Positions 53,064-64,000 of a DNA stretch of 64,000 nt are shown piece by piece. Source of the stretch: Ascoidea rubescens DSM 1968 (Eukaryota; Ascomycota; Saccharomycetes; Ascoideales; Ascoideaceae); the NCBI RefSeq assembly GCF_001661345.1, contig NW_017962913.1, positions 3,156,941 through 3,220,940 of the forward strand, in the 5' to 3' direction. A model generated the notes under the pieces. It was not told the DNA's origin. It did no database searches and saw only the letters and a list, made by a program, of their open reading frames with translations. Each line of letters begins with the position of its first letter. Position 1 is the first letter of the stretch. Made by a program: the position numbers and the translations under genes.

Positions 53064-54884
53064 TTAGTATTTTTGAAGAAATTTCAGACCACCAAATTCA
53101 TTTTGACCAGGCAAAAGAGTTGAAATAGTTGTAGTTGTCATAATTGAGCTATTAAAATCATTATCATATCTGCTACTAGTAGTACTGTATTTACTGCTTC
53201 TACTTGTAATGAATTCTTTTGGTGTTGGAGCAAAACAATCTGATCTTAGTTCATCATTTTCCTTTCTTTTCATCAATTTTTCACGAAGCATATCCAAATG
53301 ATCGGGTTTATTTCGGGATCTAATCAGAGAACTTCTGTCGATTTCATCAGCAGAGTAGGGGAAAGAGGATATTGTTGATAGATTCAAATCAGCCAATTTT
53401 GAGGACATTGTAGATTGAGCATAATTATTTTTTTCCGGTGGAGGTGGTTTACGAGTTGTTTTTCTTAAAGGAGATAAAGGTCTAATGGTAGATTCATAAG
53501 AGCCAGGCAATCTATTGGGTTTATTAGTGTTTGTGTTAATTTTATTATAGTTATTTGCAGTTTTAGCAGTGATAGTATTATTTGGGTTTGGAAATGGTCT
53601 AAAAGTGGAATTTAAAATTGAATCATTGTCATTAAAATCAGACAATTTTGGTAAAGCAGTTGAAATTTTAAAGACGTCTATTGAATATGAGTCTTTGGCA
53701 GATTTGACTGGAGACATTGATCTCGATTTTGAATTTTGTTTATTCCAACTAGATTGAACTTCTCTTTCTAGATCATCTAAATTATCTTTTGATGATGTTA
53801 TAGTTTTGCCATAAATTGAATTTGATTTCGATTTAAGGTCAGAGTAAATTGAGGATGAAGGAGTAATGTTACTGGAATAGCTATCTGTGAAATCTGAAGT
53901 GTAGCTGTATTTGGAATTTGCACTTTTCAATGAGGAGGAATTTGAGTAAGACGATCCATTCATGATTGATCTTCTGCCTCTTCTGTCTGTATATCTACTG
54001 TCGGCGCTTCCATTGCTTAAAATTGATTTTGAATCATAGACGGTTGGGTTTAACAAATTTGATGGAATTTTGGGTAGCAAATAAGAAGCAGTGAATTGGT
54101 CGTTCAATTGTGACTGTGTGGAATATTGGGAGGAGGCCTGAGAAGAAGTTTGTGAAATTTGAGAATCTAGGAAATATTGAGAAGCTTGAGAAGAAGCTAG
54201 AGAAGAAGCCTGGGAGTTTTGAGAATCAAGAAGACTGTTGGAAGAATAGAATGAGGTCAGATTGGGGTCCATCATGTATTGTTGTTGCAATTGATTATTA
54301 TACAATTGTTGTTGGGCCATGGAATTTGTCATTTCCATTGGCAAAGAACGAGCAGATGCAAATGAGTCGCTTATGGAAGACAGGTCTTCAAGAATATCAG
54401 TGCAATCTTCGCCTGGTCTTGAGGGCAAAGGTCTAACTGAGGAGCCTCTTTTCAAAGTAACTTTTTTGGGTTTGGGAGCCATTGTAGGAGAGGTGGGATA
54501 AAAGGTCATTTCAATGTATACTTCGCCAGCAGATCTTCCACAGTATTGCAAAGGATGCCATTTATCGTAGCCCTCATCGACGTCAGTATTGAAAGAAGGA
54601 GAACAGTCGATTTCAGCATCACAGACCAATTCAGGAGATTTTTTTGTTTCATCAAGAATGGAGAGTTTTAAGATAGGATTGATATCAGTAGTTAGTTGGA
54701 ATCTTGACTCATGATTCCAGTCAGGAGTCTGACCACCTCTAACAATTGCAGAGGTTCTATCAACCAAGTTTGCGATTCGCACAATGCAATAGGGATTTTG
54801 CTTATCGAGCTTTCGTCTGTTTGGCAAGTTTCTTGCTCGAGACACGACTATGATCAAAGTACCATTGGCTCTAAGACAGTTCAT
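53064..54884 (-). CDS. INN1: C2-domain cytokinesis protein INN1 (Fic1-like)
   Basis: 606 residues from MNCLRANGTLIIVVSRARNL; the in-frame upstream extension begins with TTG. An N-terminal C2 domain covers about residues 5-130 (LDKQNPYCIVRI, GGQTPDWNHESRF, KWHPLQY, GEVYIEMTFYP). Inn1/Fic1 proteins act at the actomyosin ring and primary septum, where the C2 domain activates chitin synthase 2 and Pro-rich motifs bind the SH3 domains of Hof1 and Cyk3. The remaining ~470 residues are Ser-rich and disordered, with a KPPPPE motif near residue 480. Longer than S. cerevisiae Inn1 (409). Most of the gene is Ser-rich with a Gln-Ala-Ser repeat near residues 200-235. Confidence 0.85.
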   Translation of the reverse strand: MNCLRANGTLIIVVSRARNLPNRRKLDKQNPYCIVRIANLVDRTSAIVRGGQTPDWNHESRFQLTTDINPILKLSILDETKKSPELVCDAEIDCSPSFNTDVDEGYDKWHPLQYCGRSAGEVYIEMTFYPTSPTMAPKPKKVTLKRGSSVRPLPSRPGEDCTDILEDLSSISDSFASARSLPMEMTNSMAQQQLYNNQLQQQYMMDPNLTSFYSSNSLLDSQNSQASSLASSQASQYFLDSQISQTSSQASSQYSTQSQLNDQFTASYLLPKIPSNLLNPTVYDSKSILSNGSADSRYTDRRGRRSIMNGSSYSNSSSLKSANSKYSYTSDFTDSYSSNITPSSSIYSDLKSKSNSIYGKTITSSKDNLDDLEREVQSSWNKQNSKSRSMSPVKSAKDSYSIDVFKISTALPKLSDFNDNDSILNSTFRPFPNPNNTITAKTANNYNKINTNTNKPNRLPGSYESTIRPLSPLRKTTRKPPPPEKNNYAQSTMSSKLADLNLSTISSFPYSADEIDRSSLIRSRNKPDHLDMLREKLMKRKENDELRSDCFAPTPKEFITSRSSKYSTTSSRYDNDFNSSIMTTTTISTLLPGQNEFGGLKFLQKY

Positions 54885-55695
54885 GGCCGGTAGTAGTTGA
54901 GAGGAAGAGGAGTGTGTTTGATATAGGATAAAGAAGTGTATATGAGCAGTGCTGTTTGATAAGTCCTTAGCAGACTTGAGAATATGTTGAGAATATGGTG
55001 AACTAGGTGGTTGAAAATAGGTGGTTGAAAATAGTTGGAGGTTTAAAAAGAAGAAACAAATCAAAGAAGATGGGAAAAAACCAAAGTTTAAAAACGAACC
55101 ACCCAGCTGCAAAACGACAATAAGGCCAGTGACCACCAGTACTCGAGCTCCCAAAGGTAAACAGAGCCAGAATACGCTGCTCCAACGCCAACAGCTCTTT
55201 CAACAGCTCTTGCACTTGCTCTTCAACTCTGAAGCAGTTTTAAGCTGCGTTTTTTCCAGACGATGAGAGGCTTCCTGATTCGGCAAAAGGTAAACAGCGT
55301 CCTCCATTAGGGTTTTGTGGAAAATTCCAGCGACAGAACTGGGCTCAGGGCAGATGAATGTTGGGGCAGCTGGGAGTGGGAGGGCTGGGGGAAATGGCCA
55401 GACTGCTAATCACAGCGATGGAGAGCTGTTACAGAGCTTTTGTAGAGCTGTTGGGGAGCGAAGTGGTCGCAGCTGGATGGGAGGGAAGTGCAAAATACAA
55501 ACAGAAGTTATTCTCTTCTAGGAAATTAATCGATTGGGAACATCCAGAAATAGCTTAAACTCAAAAGCTGAGCTAGCCCAAAATTACACTACATTTGTAT
55601 ATCTATAAATAAAGCATTGAAGCGATGCTTGCACCCATCACGTTGATCTGTTGCTCTATTGACTTTACGTCGTTATTGTTGTTATTACGGTGATT
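54885..55695. other. INN1 promoter and ALG7 3' region
   Basis: GC-rich from about 55090 to 55500, with GAGCTGTT words repeated near 55420-55455. No gene seen; the frames on both strands here are GC-patch shadows. Confidence 0.55.
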
Positions 55696-57180
55696 TTAGT
55701 TCCATAGATTATCAAAACCATACAACCAAGGACCCAATGTATGTCTTCCGATTAAAGCTAAAATACCAATAACAAATTGTAGTCCACATATCGTTAAACA
55801 AAGACGATCTTCTCTCATTGGACCAAACCAAATCAACGTTAAATTTATCAAAGTCAAATTATTAATCCTAGAAATGTGTTTTTCATTATTGACCGTTTTT
55901 TCTTCGATTCGAAGTAGTCTTAAATAAGATAAGATATACAAGACTTTTTCGATAATCTTCTTCAAAAAGTTAGGCAAATAAATTGATTTTTCACTTTTAT
56001 TGTTGTTTTTGTTTTTGTTTTTGTTTTCATTTCTCATCTTGTCTGTATTTATACCTGAATTCAAGACAAAATAATTCAAATCGGTAAATGAAGGATACAT
56101 TAACCCATCCTTGATACTATAATTGGGTAAACGATGCCTTGGACATGGAATTAAACCAAATAGTTGAGGAACCGAATAAACAAAGTTGAAAATTTGAGGC
56201 AAAAAAAATAGTAATGCTGTCTTGGAAAAATGTCCCAAGATTCCAACAATTGCAAACAACATGCCACCAAAATAACAGTACGTGTCACCGACAAACACTT
56301 TAGCTGGATACCAATTATACTTTAACAAAGCCATCGATGATCCCAAAAATGGAATAATTAAAACAATTGAAAATAAATGAGAATCCTTTGATTGAGGAAA
56401 ATTGGACGATATCAAATAACAAAAATCATTGATAAGGAAAATTACCGATAAAATTACACATTGAAACACCTCAAGCCCATTAACTCCAGCTAAAATATTA
56501 ATAGAATTTGGACAAAATACTGCAACTGACCCCATATAAATGTAATAAAAAACACCTAAATTGATTGTTGTTGAATTGAAAAAACTTTTCAAAAAGTTTG
56601 GCAATAAAATTGAGGTTACTCCAAAATCAACATAATAAACTACCAATAAAGGAATAGCCCCAATTATAGGCAAAGGAAACTTGGTTCTCCATCTTATATC
56701 AAACAAATCATCCGCTATGCCCAACAATACCATGAACATGAGTGATAATAAAGCTGCTAAATATTCTGTTAATTTTACATGAGAAAATTTGTCCAATGTG
56801 GTATAAGTAATATTGCTGTTATTATTAATATTGTTTTCAAAATAACCATCGTCCCTATTTCCCCCACCCGAGGTGCTTGTAACTAAAAACCTGGAAAATA
56901 GAAAAGGAATGAATAAAAACATTATAATCAAATAAGTTGAAGCAGTTATTATACCAATACTTTCAGGTAGGATCGGTTTATCTTTTTTTGATAGATCTTT
57001 CCCACATAACCCGATTTTGGTGAAATTTTGTTTTAATTTGGGAATCAAAAAATCCGTTATTAAAAAACTCATTATACCAAAACCAATTGATATGGATATG
57101 GGAGATCTTCGTGATTCATAATCAAAAATTAAACATAAACTCAATATTGAGAAAAGAAATCTAGAAATGTTGGAAAACAT
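55696..57180 (-). CDS. ALG7: UDP-GlcNAc:dolichyl-phosphate GlcNAc-1-P transferase
   Basis: 494 residues, about ten membrane helices. Family motifs: GIADDLFDIRWR (metal-binding Asp pair), INILAGVNGLE, VFVGDTYCYFGGM and the CPRHRLP loop that binds UDP-GlcNAc. Alg7 catalyses the first step of N-glycan assembly on dolichol at the cytosolic face of the ER, the tunicamycin target. It is about 45 residues longer than S. cerevisiae Alg7 because of Asn/Lys-rich insertions in two loops (one after SGGGNRDDGY and one near KNKNKNNNK). The ATG is the first in frame. Confidence 0.96.
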   Translation of the reverse strand: MFSNISRFLFSILSLCLIFDYESRRSPISISIGFGIMSFLITDFLIPKLKQNFTKIGLCGKDLSKKDKPILPESIGIITASTYLIIMFLFIPFLFSRFLVTSTSGGGNRDDGYFENNINNNSNITYTTLDKFSHVKLTEYLAALLSLMFMVLLGIADDLFDIRWRTKFPLPIIGAIPLLVVYYVDFGVTSILLPNFLKSFFNSTTINLGVFYYIYMGSVAVFCPNSINILAGVNGLEVFQCVILSVIFLINDFCYLISSNFPQSKDSHLFSIVLIIPFLGSSMALLKYNWYPAKVFVGDTYCYFGGMLFAIVGILGHFSKTALLFFLPQIFNFVYSVPQLFGLIPCPRHRLPNYSIKDGLMYPSFTDLNYFVLNSGINTDKMRNENKNKNKNNNKSEKSIYLPNFLKKIIEKVLYILSYLRLLRIEEKTVNNEKHISRINNLTLINLTLIWFGPMREDRLCLTICGLQFVIGILALIGRHTLGPWLYGFDNLWN

Positions 57181-57634
57181 CTTGGAGAGCAGTATGAACC
57201 TGTGGAAATTATGAGTAATAAAATGAGGGTATTGTAGTATTTAAAATCATGAGCTGACACATATACAATACTTGAACAAACTGTTGGTGAAAACAAATTG
57301 ATATAAACTTGCAAATCTATAAGATATTGTGATCTGTTAAAAAGACAGAATGGTAAGACATGTCAGTTTTATCTCTTAAGCTGCAAATACCTGCAATACC
57401 TCAGACTTGTCAATGTGTATACAGTTACTGAAAAATTTGAATACCATGCGTTTTTCTTTTTTGGCGCAGTGGTAAGCACTGCACTCAAGGATACAATATT
57501 TCTGGCTCGATTCCTGCTTGGAGACATTATGTCTGCAAGATTATTAGTGATTAGGTAATCAGAGCGAAAGCTAACATGGATTTATTAGGAAATAAATAAG
57601 CTGAATCAGAAAACTATCTATGGTGTTTACAAAA
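57181..57634. other. ALG7-dipeptidase intergenic region
   Basis: ALG7 promoter and dipeptidase 3' region. It contains a degraded tRNA-like sequence (57455-57525) and no other recognisable feature. Confidence 0.6.
57455..57525 (+). pseudogene. tRNA-like relic with A and B boxes
   Basis: TGGCGCAGTGG (57462-57472) is a perfect A box and GGCTCGATTCC (57504-57514) a near-perfect B box, spaced as in a tRNA without a long variable arm. The implied acceptor arms TCTTTTT and TTGGAGA pair at only five positions, two of them G-U, and the anticodon stem does not form. A decayed tRNA gene, or a lone Pol III-type promoter; no T-run terminator follows. Confidence 0.45.
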
Positions 57635-58909
57635 CTATGGAGTGTCTTTTTTGGTGAGATCCAACGACTGGCAGTCTTTATATACTGTGTCTTTAAATTT
57701 GCTGAATGATCCAGGGTATATTTCAGGCATTTCTTTGCAATAGTCGAACAATTCCCATTTTCTGTTTTGCCAATTAGCATCAACAATTTTTTCGCCTTTT
57801 TTCTTTAATTCTTTAGAGATTTGTTCATTTTTTTCCCATACTCTTAAAACGTTTAAACCCATCAACCCCTTGATTTCGTCCTCAGTACCTCCAATTTTAT
57901 TGATAACTCTTGCTAATAAGTCAGGATATTTTGAGACATCTTCCAATCCTTTAGGGCCCTCAGGAATGCCATCAAAATCAGAACCAAAACCAACATATTT
58001 CCAACCGATTAAATTGATGATATAAATGATATGATCTACTGCATCGTCTATCGTGGCTGTTCTATCCTTGTTTTGGCTTATGAATAATGGGAAAAAATTA
58101 ACACAACAGACACCGCTGTTTTCTTTTAATTTCATCAAAACGTCATCTCTAACATTCCTTTCATTTGGGGTTAATTTATAAACCGATGAATGAGAAAATA
58201 TCACAGGACATCTGGTTTCTTTCAAGACGTCTAGCATTGTCTTATAACTAACATGAGATAGGTCGACCATTAACCCTAATCTGTTCATTTCTTTAATACA
58301 ATTCACACCATAAGCTGATAAACCCTTATCTTCTAAACCGCCGGTGACAGAACTTGCAGCTGTTGCAAAAGGATTGTCACAATTATGAGTTAATGTTATA
58401 TATCTGACACCTAGATCAAAGTATGTTCTTAACACACCAAGGGATAAATCTACTTGATGCAATCCTTCTACTCCCATTGTTATAGAAATTTTATTTGTCA
58501 TTTGAAATTGGTTTAAAGCATCTTTTGAATTATAAACAAGATTCAAATATTTTGGATATTTATCTACTAATCTTTTGATTATATCAATTTGTTCTAATGT
58601 ATCTCTAACTGCACTGTTAGGTTTATTGAAATCTTGATAAAGATAGTCATCATCTTTACATTCGATAAAGCAACTGAAAAATTGAATTCCAATTTTACCC
58701 TTTATTAATTTTAGTATGCTGGTATTTGAGGTCAACTTTCCATCGAATTTGAAACAATTATCGTTTTCGATCTCATATCTTAACTGGGTTCTAACTAAAT
58801 ATGGAAAATCATTATGTGTGTCGACTATTGGGTTTTTTTTACTTAATTTCTCGATTAATTCGAGTTCTTTTGAATAATCTTCAACATCTCCCACGCAATC
58901 CAATGTCAT
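57635..58909 (-). CDS. Membrane dipeptidase family (peptidase M19)
   Basis: 424 residues. Zinc dipeptidase of the renal-dipeptidase type. Ligand motifs are all present: HxD in IVDTHND (His32, Asp34), the bridging Glu in MGVEGLHQ, His in MVDLSHVSY, His in IFSHSSV, and the catalytic Asp in GFGSDFDG. There is no signal peptide or GPI-anchor tail, so it is probably cytosolic, unlike mammalian DPEP1. M19 enzymes split a wide range of dipeptides, including some with a C-terminal D-residue. It shares a divergent promoter carrying GATA sites with an amino-acid permease, suggesting nitrogen scavenging. S. cerevisiae has no M19 member that I know of. Confidence 0.92.
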   Translation of the reverse strand: MTLDCVGDVEDYSKELELIEKLSKKNPIVDTHNDFPYLVRTQLRYEIENDNCFKFDGKLTSNTSILKLIKGKIGIQFFSCFIECKDDDYLYQDFNKPNSAVRDTLEQIDIIKRLVDKYPKYLNLVYNSKDALNQFQMTNKISITMGVEGLHQVDLSLGVLRTYFDLGVRYITLTHNCDNPFATAASSVTGGLEDKGLSAYGVNCIKEMNRLGLMVDLSHVSYKTMLDVLKETRCPVIFSHSSVYKLTPNERNVRDDVLMKLKENSGVCCVNFFPLFISQNKDRTATIDDAVDHIIYIINLIGWKYVGFGSDFDGIPEGPKGLEDVSKYPDLLARVINKIGGTEDEIKGLMGLNVLRVWEKNEQISKELKKKGEKIVDANWQNRKWELFDYCKEMPEIYPGSFSKFKDTVYKDCQSLDLTKKDTP

Positions 58910-59976
58910 TATGCTATAATATCACTAAATAAAAAATAAAAAAGAAAAAAGCTTATATAAATGGGTTTCAATAACAAAAAACCCAGTAAAAATCTTTTTG
59001 ATATCACATAATTTTCTTTTCCAAAAAAAGAGAACGATATATATTATTATATATGAATGTTTATCTGAAGAATATTGTCCAATGCAGCGTATCTTGAGAA
59101 AACCTGCGACTTCATTCGGATAAACCATTCCACCCTTAGGTCTCTATCAAAGCACCTTATCAGACTGCAGCTTCTCCGATCAATATGATATCATTTGAGA
59201 GAGAAAAAGTTTGGTTTTCCTTATCAGTGATACAAAATATACACTTTTTGGACTTTCTCTGATAAGCACAGTCCCGATACAGCAGTTGTGTTCCGTTTTA
59301 AAAAGCTCCAGAGTTTGTGCGTCAAAAACAAAAGTCACGTGATACTACTTCGGGCTCCCGTTTATGGAAACAACCGTGCTCCCATTTTCAAGCTGACTCC
59401 TGCGCGGGTTTTAGAAAGTGGGAGCCTTTCGTCAGCGGCAGCACAAATATGCGGTGCAACAGGAACAGCAGCCATTTAGGCGCTGAAAAACCTCCCGTAA
59501 CAGCATCTGCATTAGCCGAAAACAGCAAACGCATGAGCGTGGACACAAAGAAGTGTGAATAATCTCATCAGCACTATTGTTCATTGCTTATTCTATAACC
59601 TAACGAAAAAACGTGCTAAAGTTGAGCTTAAATCTTAATGGGTTTCAACTATTTTGCAAATTTTCATTTTTATATATTTTCTAATTGTGTATATTAGGAA
59701 CTAGAAGATTCTTTTTTGAATATATAAATTGTTAATTGTCTTGCTAATAACCCACAGCTCTGCTTTTCGTTTCCACAGCTGCTGTATTTGTTTGTTTTTT
59801 AGGTTTTTATGGGTGTTGGGTGTTTTTCTTGACAGAAATTTGAAACATTGTCACATTTATATAGATACCATATATAGTGTTTTTACCCTTTCTTTTTTTT
59901 TCTTACTTCTTCCTCTTTCTGAATTCTTTTTTTTTTGCTTTTTTTTGTTTTCTTTTGAATATTTTATTATTCAATT
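58910..59976. other. Dipeptidase/AGP3 divergent promoter region
   Basis: 1.07 kb with three identical GATA octamers, a CACGTG box (59337-59342), a CGGGCTCCCG palindrome (59351-59360, a possible Zn2Cys6 site), a GC-rich patch (59280-59540) and a T-rich leader before the permease. No gene. Confidence 0.6.
59156..59266. promoter_or_regulatory. Three identical CTGATAAG GATA-factor sites
   Basis: CTTATCAG at 59156-59163 and 59220-59227 and its complement CTGATAAG at 59259-59266. GATAAG is the core bound by Gln3/Gat1/Dal80-type factors in nitrogen catabolite repression. Clustered pairs are typical of functional UAS-NTR elements. The cluster is 250-360 bp from the dipeptidase start and 710-820 bp from the permease start. 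Confidence 0.65.
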
Positions 59977-61587
59977 ATGACCCTAGATAATACAGAAGAT
60001 AATAAACTCAAAGAATGTGAGCCCAATTGCGACGGTCTTGATCAAAATAATGAGCCTGTCGAATCAACTAAGGATTCAAGAGAGACGTTTGATCCCAAAA
60101 CAGGCGTGAAAAGGGCCTTGAAGACTCGCCATATATCAATGATGGCTGTTGCTGGAATAATAGGACCTGGAACAATTGTGGGTTTTGGAAATGCTCTTCG
60201 TTCTGGTGGCCCTGTTGGTTTGATTGCCGGTTTTACCATTGTAGGTATCTTAGTGATGACAATGATGTTCAGTATTGGCGAACTAAATACAATGTTTGAT
60301 TTCAATTTTAATGTTCATGCTTCAAGATGGGTAGACCCTGCTTTTGGTGCTACAGTTGGTTGGTACTATGTTATACTATGGATTTGCAATATCATAGCTG
60401 AGTATGTCTCTCTTTGTTCCATTTGCACGTATTTCTCTGATCGAGTGCCCATATATGGATGGTTTTTAATATTCTGGTTTATTTTCACCATCTACCAAGA
60501 ATTGGGTGTGGGTGTATTTGGTGAAGCTGAGTATATTTTGGCTGTCATAAAATTGCTCTTTTTAACTGGCTTTTATATTTTTGCCATAATTTTTGCATCA
60601 AATGGTATCCCTAATCACTCAACTGGAAACCCTTTCAAAAACTACCCTTTAGCAGATGGGTTCAAAGGTATTGCAAACTCTTTTGTTTACGCTGGTATCT
60701 TTTATTCTGGCATTGAAAGCATCAGCTTGACCACTGCTGAGTCCCAAAACCCCCAAAGGGCAATCCCCCTAGCTGTTCGACAAACTGTTTTCAGAATTTT
60801 ATATGTTTACTACGGTTTGTCCATAGCCTATGGTCTCACTGTTCCTTATAACCATGAAATGCTTTCCTCCTCTAATAGAACAATGAAGTCTCCAATGACA
60901 ATTGCCTTTATGGAAGCAGGCTGGGACAAAGCAGGCTATTACGTTTCTGCTGTGGTGCTAATTACCTGTTTCTCGTCCATCAACTCTGCTATTTATATTG
61001 CCAGTCGTTCGCTATATAACCTAGCATACGAAGGTTGTGCTCCAAAAATCTTTAAAAAGCACGATAGACGTGGAGTACCATATGTTGCGATCCACACTGT
61101 TCATATCTTTGGGTTTTTGTGTTTACTAACTATTGATAGCAGTGCTTCAAAGGCCTATGGTTACATTGTTAATCTTGGAAGTGTTTGTGCTTTTATCGTT
61201 TGGTCAAGCATAATTTTCTCTCATATCAGATTCAGAAAGGGTTGGTTAAAGCAGGGACATTCGTTGAAGGAATTGCCTTATGTTGCCCCATTTTATCCTT
61301 ATGGACCAATCACTGGTCTAGCTATTGGAATAACTTTAACTTTTGTTCAAGGTTGGACAAGCTTTGACCCATTCAATGTTGGAAATCTTATCGATGTCTA
61401 CATTTTACTTCCATTATTCCCCATTTTTATTGTTTTTTACAAAATTTACTTGAAATCAAAATATATCAAATACGATGATATGAATTTTGAAGGTGGAAGA
61501 AAAATCATGTTTATTGATGAAAAAAGGCCACTCGACAAACCAACTGGAAAATCCAAATGGAAAAGAATTTGGAGAGAGATAGTTTAA
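59977..61587 (+). CDS. AGP3: Amino-acid permease, AGP3-type
   Basis: 536 residues with twelve hydrophobic segments, an APC/YAT-family plasma-membrane amino-acid/proton symporter. The entry VKRALKTRHISMMAVAGIIG with IGPGTIVG, the segment LITCFSSINSAIYIASRSL, HDRRGVP, and the late FYPYGP ... QGWTSFDPFNVGN ... YILLP match the Agp3 group closely, as I recall it. AGP3 in S. cerevisiae is a low-affinity permease used under poor nitrogen. The N-terminal 45 residues are hydrophilic and acidic. Divergent from an M19 dipeptidase with GATA sites between them, which supports nitrogen-regulated expression. Substrate range is not readable from sequence. Confidence 0.85.
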   Translation: MTLDNTEDNKLKECEPNCDGLDQNNEPVESTKDSRETFDPKTGVKRALKTRHISMMAVAGIIGPGTIVGFGNALRSGGPVGLIAGFTIVGILVMTMMFSIGELNTMFDFNFNVHASRWVDPAFGATVGWYYVILWICNIIAEYVSLCSICTYFSDRVPIYGWFLIFWFIFTIYQELGVGVFGEAEYILAVIKLLFLTGFYIFAIIFASNGIPNHSTGNPFKNYPLADGFKGIANSFVYAGIFYSGIESISLTTAESQNPQRAIPLAVRQTVFRILYVYYGLSIAYGLTVPYNHEMLSSSNRTMKSPMTIAFMEAGWDKAGYYVSAVVLITCFSSINSAIYIASRSLYNLAYEGCAPKIFKKHDRRGVPYVAIHTVHIFGFLCLLTIDSSASKAYGYIVNLGSVCAFIVWSSIIFSHIRFRKGWLKQGHSLKELPYVAPFYPYGPITGLAIGITLTFVQGWTSFDPFNVGNLIDVYILLPLFPIFIVFYKIYLKSKYIKYDDMNFEGGRKIMFIDEKRPLDKPTGKSKWKRIWREIV

Positions 61588-62063
61588 TTAAGCTTCAAAT
61601 CTTGGTTTCAAATTTAATTACACTAAATTTTAATGAAAACTTTTACTTAACGTTGCTTCTTTTTGTTGTTTTGATGAGCATTTCAATTTTCCCTTTTTTA
61701 TTTTACGACTATATTTAACGAGGTTTAAATCGGTTTATTCTTTTTTATCAACTATCATTTCTTACAGCATCTTATCTCTCAACTGGCTCTTTAACTTTAA
61801 ACTTTTATGGCATTTTTTTTGTTCTTACTATGTTGTTTTTATACTAAACTCACTTTAAAATTTTCCTTTTTTGTTCAGTCCCAATAATTTTTCATCCTCA
61901 CATTTTCAATTCTTATTTTTATAAATCATTAAACTTTCATTGACTATATATACTACTCATATGCTATACTTTTTTCGAAATAAAATAAAATAAAATAAAA
62001 TAAAATTAAATTAAATTAAATTAAATTATTTGTTATATTAAACAAAAATAGTTTCCTAGTAAT
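61588..62063. other. Convergent AGP3/PUT2 3' region
   Basis: AT-rich and T-rich, with TAAAA x5 (61981-62005) followed by TTAAA x4 (62006-62025). No gene. Confidence 0.75.

Positions 62064-64000
<1,937 letters not shown>

Noticed and set aside
59334-59420. Point centromere (CDEI GTCACGTG followed by AT-rich DNA)
   Set aside because: The DNA after the CDEI-like word is GC-rich and no TTCCGAA CDEIII follows; the same check failed at the TCACATG near 26291.

Overview
This window is nuclear DNA of an ascomycete budding yeast (Saccharomycotina). Genes are compact, AT-rich and mostly intronless. The five introns I can place are 90-171 nt, open with GTATGT or GTAAGT, carry a TACTAAC/TACTAAT branch site and sit near the 5' end of the gene. 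Many proteins carry long Asn/Ser-rich tracts. Retention of an LMBR1-type membrane protein, which I do not know from Saccharomyces cerevisiae, argues against a close Saccharomyces relative. Genus cannot be fixed; a Saccharomycopsis/Ascoidea- or Phaffomycetaceae-like AT-rich lineage is only a guess. No virus-like element, transposon, CRISPR or rRNA was seen.

Layout. 1-8.8 kb: two ATO (GPR1/FUN34/YaaH) acetate/ammonium transporter paralogues in very long gene-free surroundings. 8.8-17 kb: PTC6, a lone histone H4, a mitochondrial NAD-type carrier, RAD51, an intron-bearing tRNA-Ser(CGA), CWC15. 17-26.2 kb: SEC1, eIF4A (TIF1, spliced), BUD6 (spliced), CBP4. 26.4-32.3 kb: TRS20, PRE8 (spliced), QRI7, SPO7, PGA1, HUB1. 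32.5-40.1 kb: ABZ1, a PDH-kinase, an LMBR1 protein. 41-52.3 kb: a giant LYS14-like Zn2Cys6 factor, ERS1/cystinosin (spliced), and a second poly-Asn Zn2Cys6 factor (spliced). 53-64 kb: INN1, ALG7, an M19 dipeptidase, AGP3-type amino-acid permease and PUT2.

Most genes are unrelated housekeeping neighbours. The right end looks functionally coherent: a dipeptidase and an amino-acid permease share a divergent promoter holding three identical CTGATAAG (GATA-factor) sites, and PUT2 (proline catabolism) lies next door. At the left end the two ATO transporters form a spaced tandem pair. RAD51 has three CGCGAAAA boxes upstream, as expected for G1/S control, and histone H4 has a 13-bp dyad above its TATA box.

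The most striking large-scale pattern is compositional. GC-rich patches sit over promoters and run into adjoining gene ends, whereas convergent 3' intergenic regions are very AT-rich. This is the reverse of the usual yeast picture and may reflect promoter-centred recombination with GC-biased gene conversion (inference).

Many long reading frames on either strand begin with TTG or GTG. I moved the starts of CWC15, the NAD carrier, SEC1, CBP4, QRI7, SPO7, PGA1, ABZ1, the PDH kinase, INN1 and PUT2 to the first sensible ATG.
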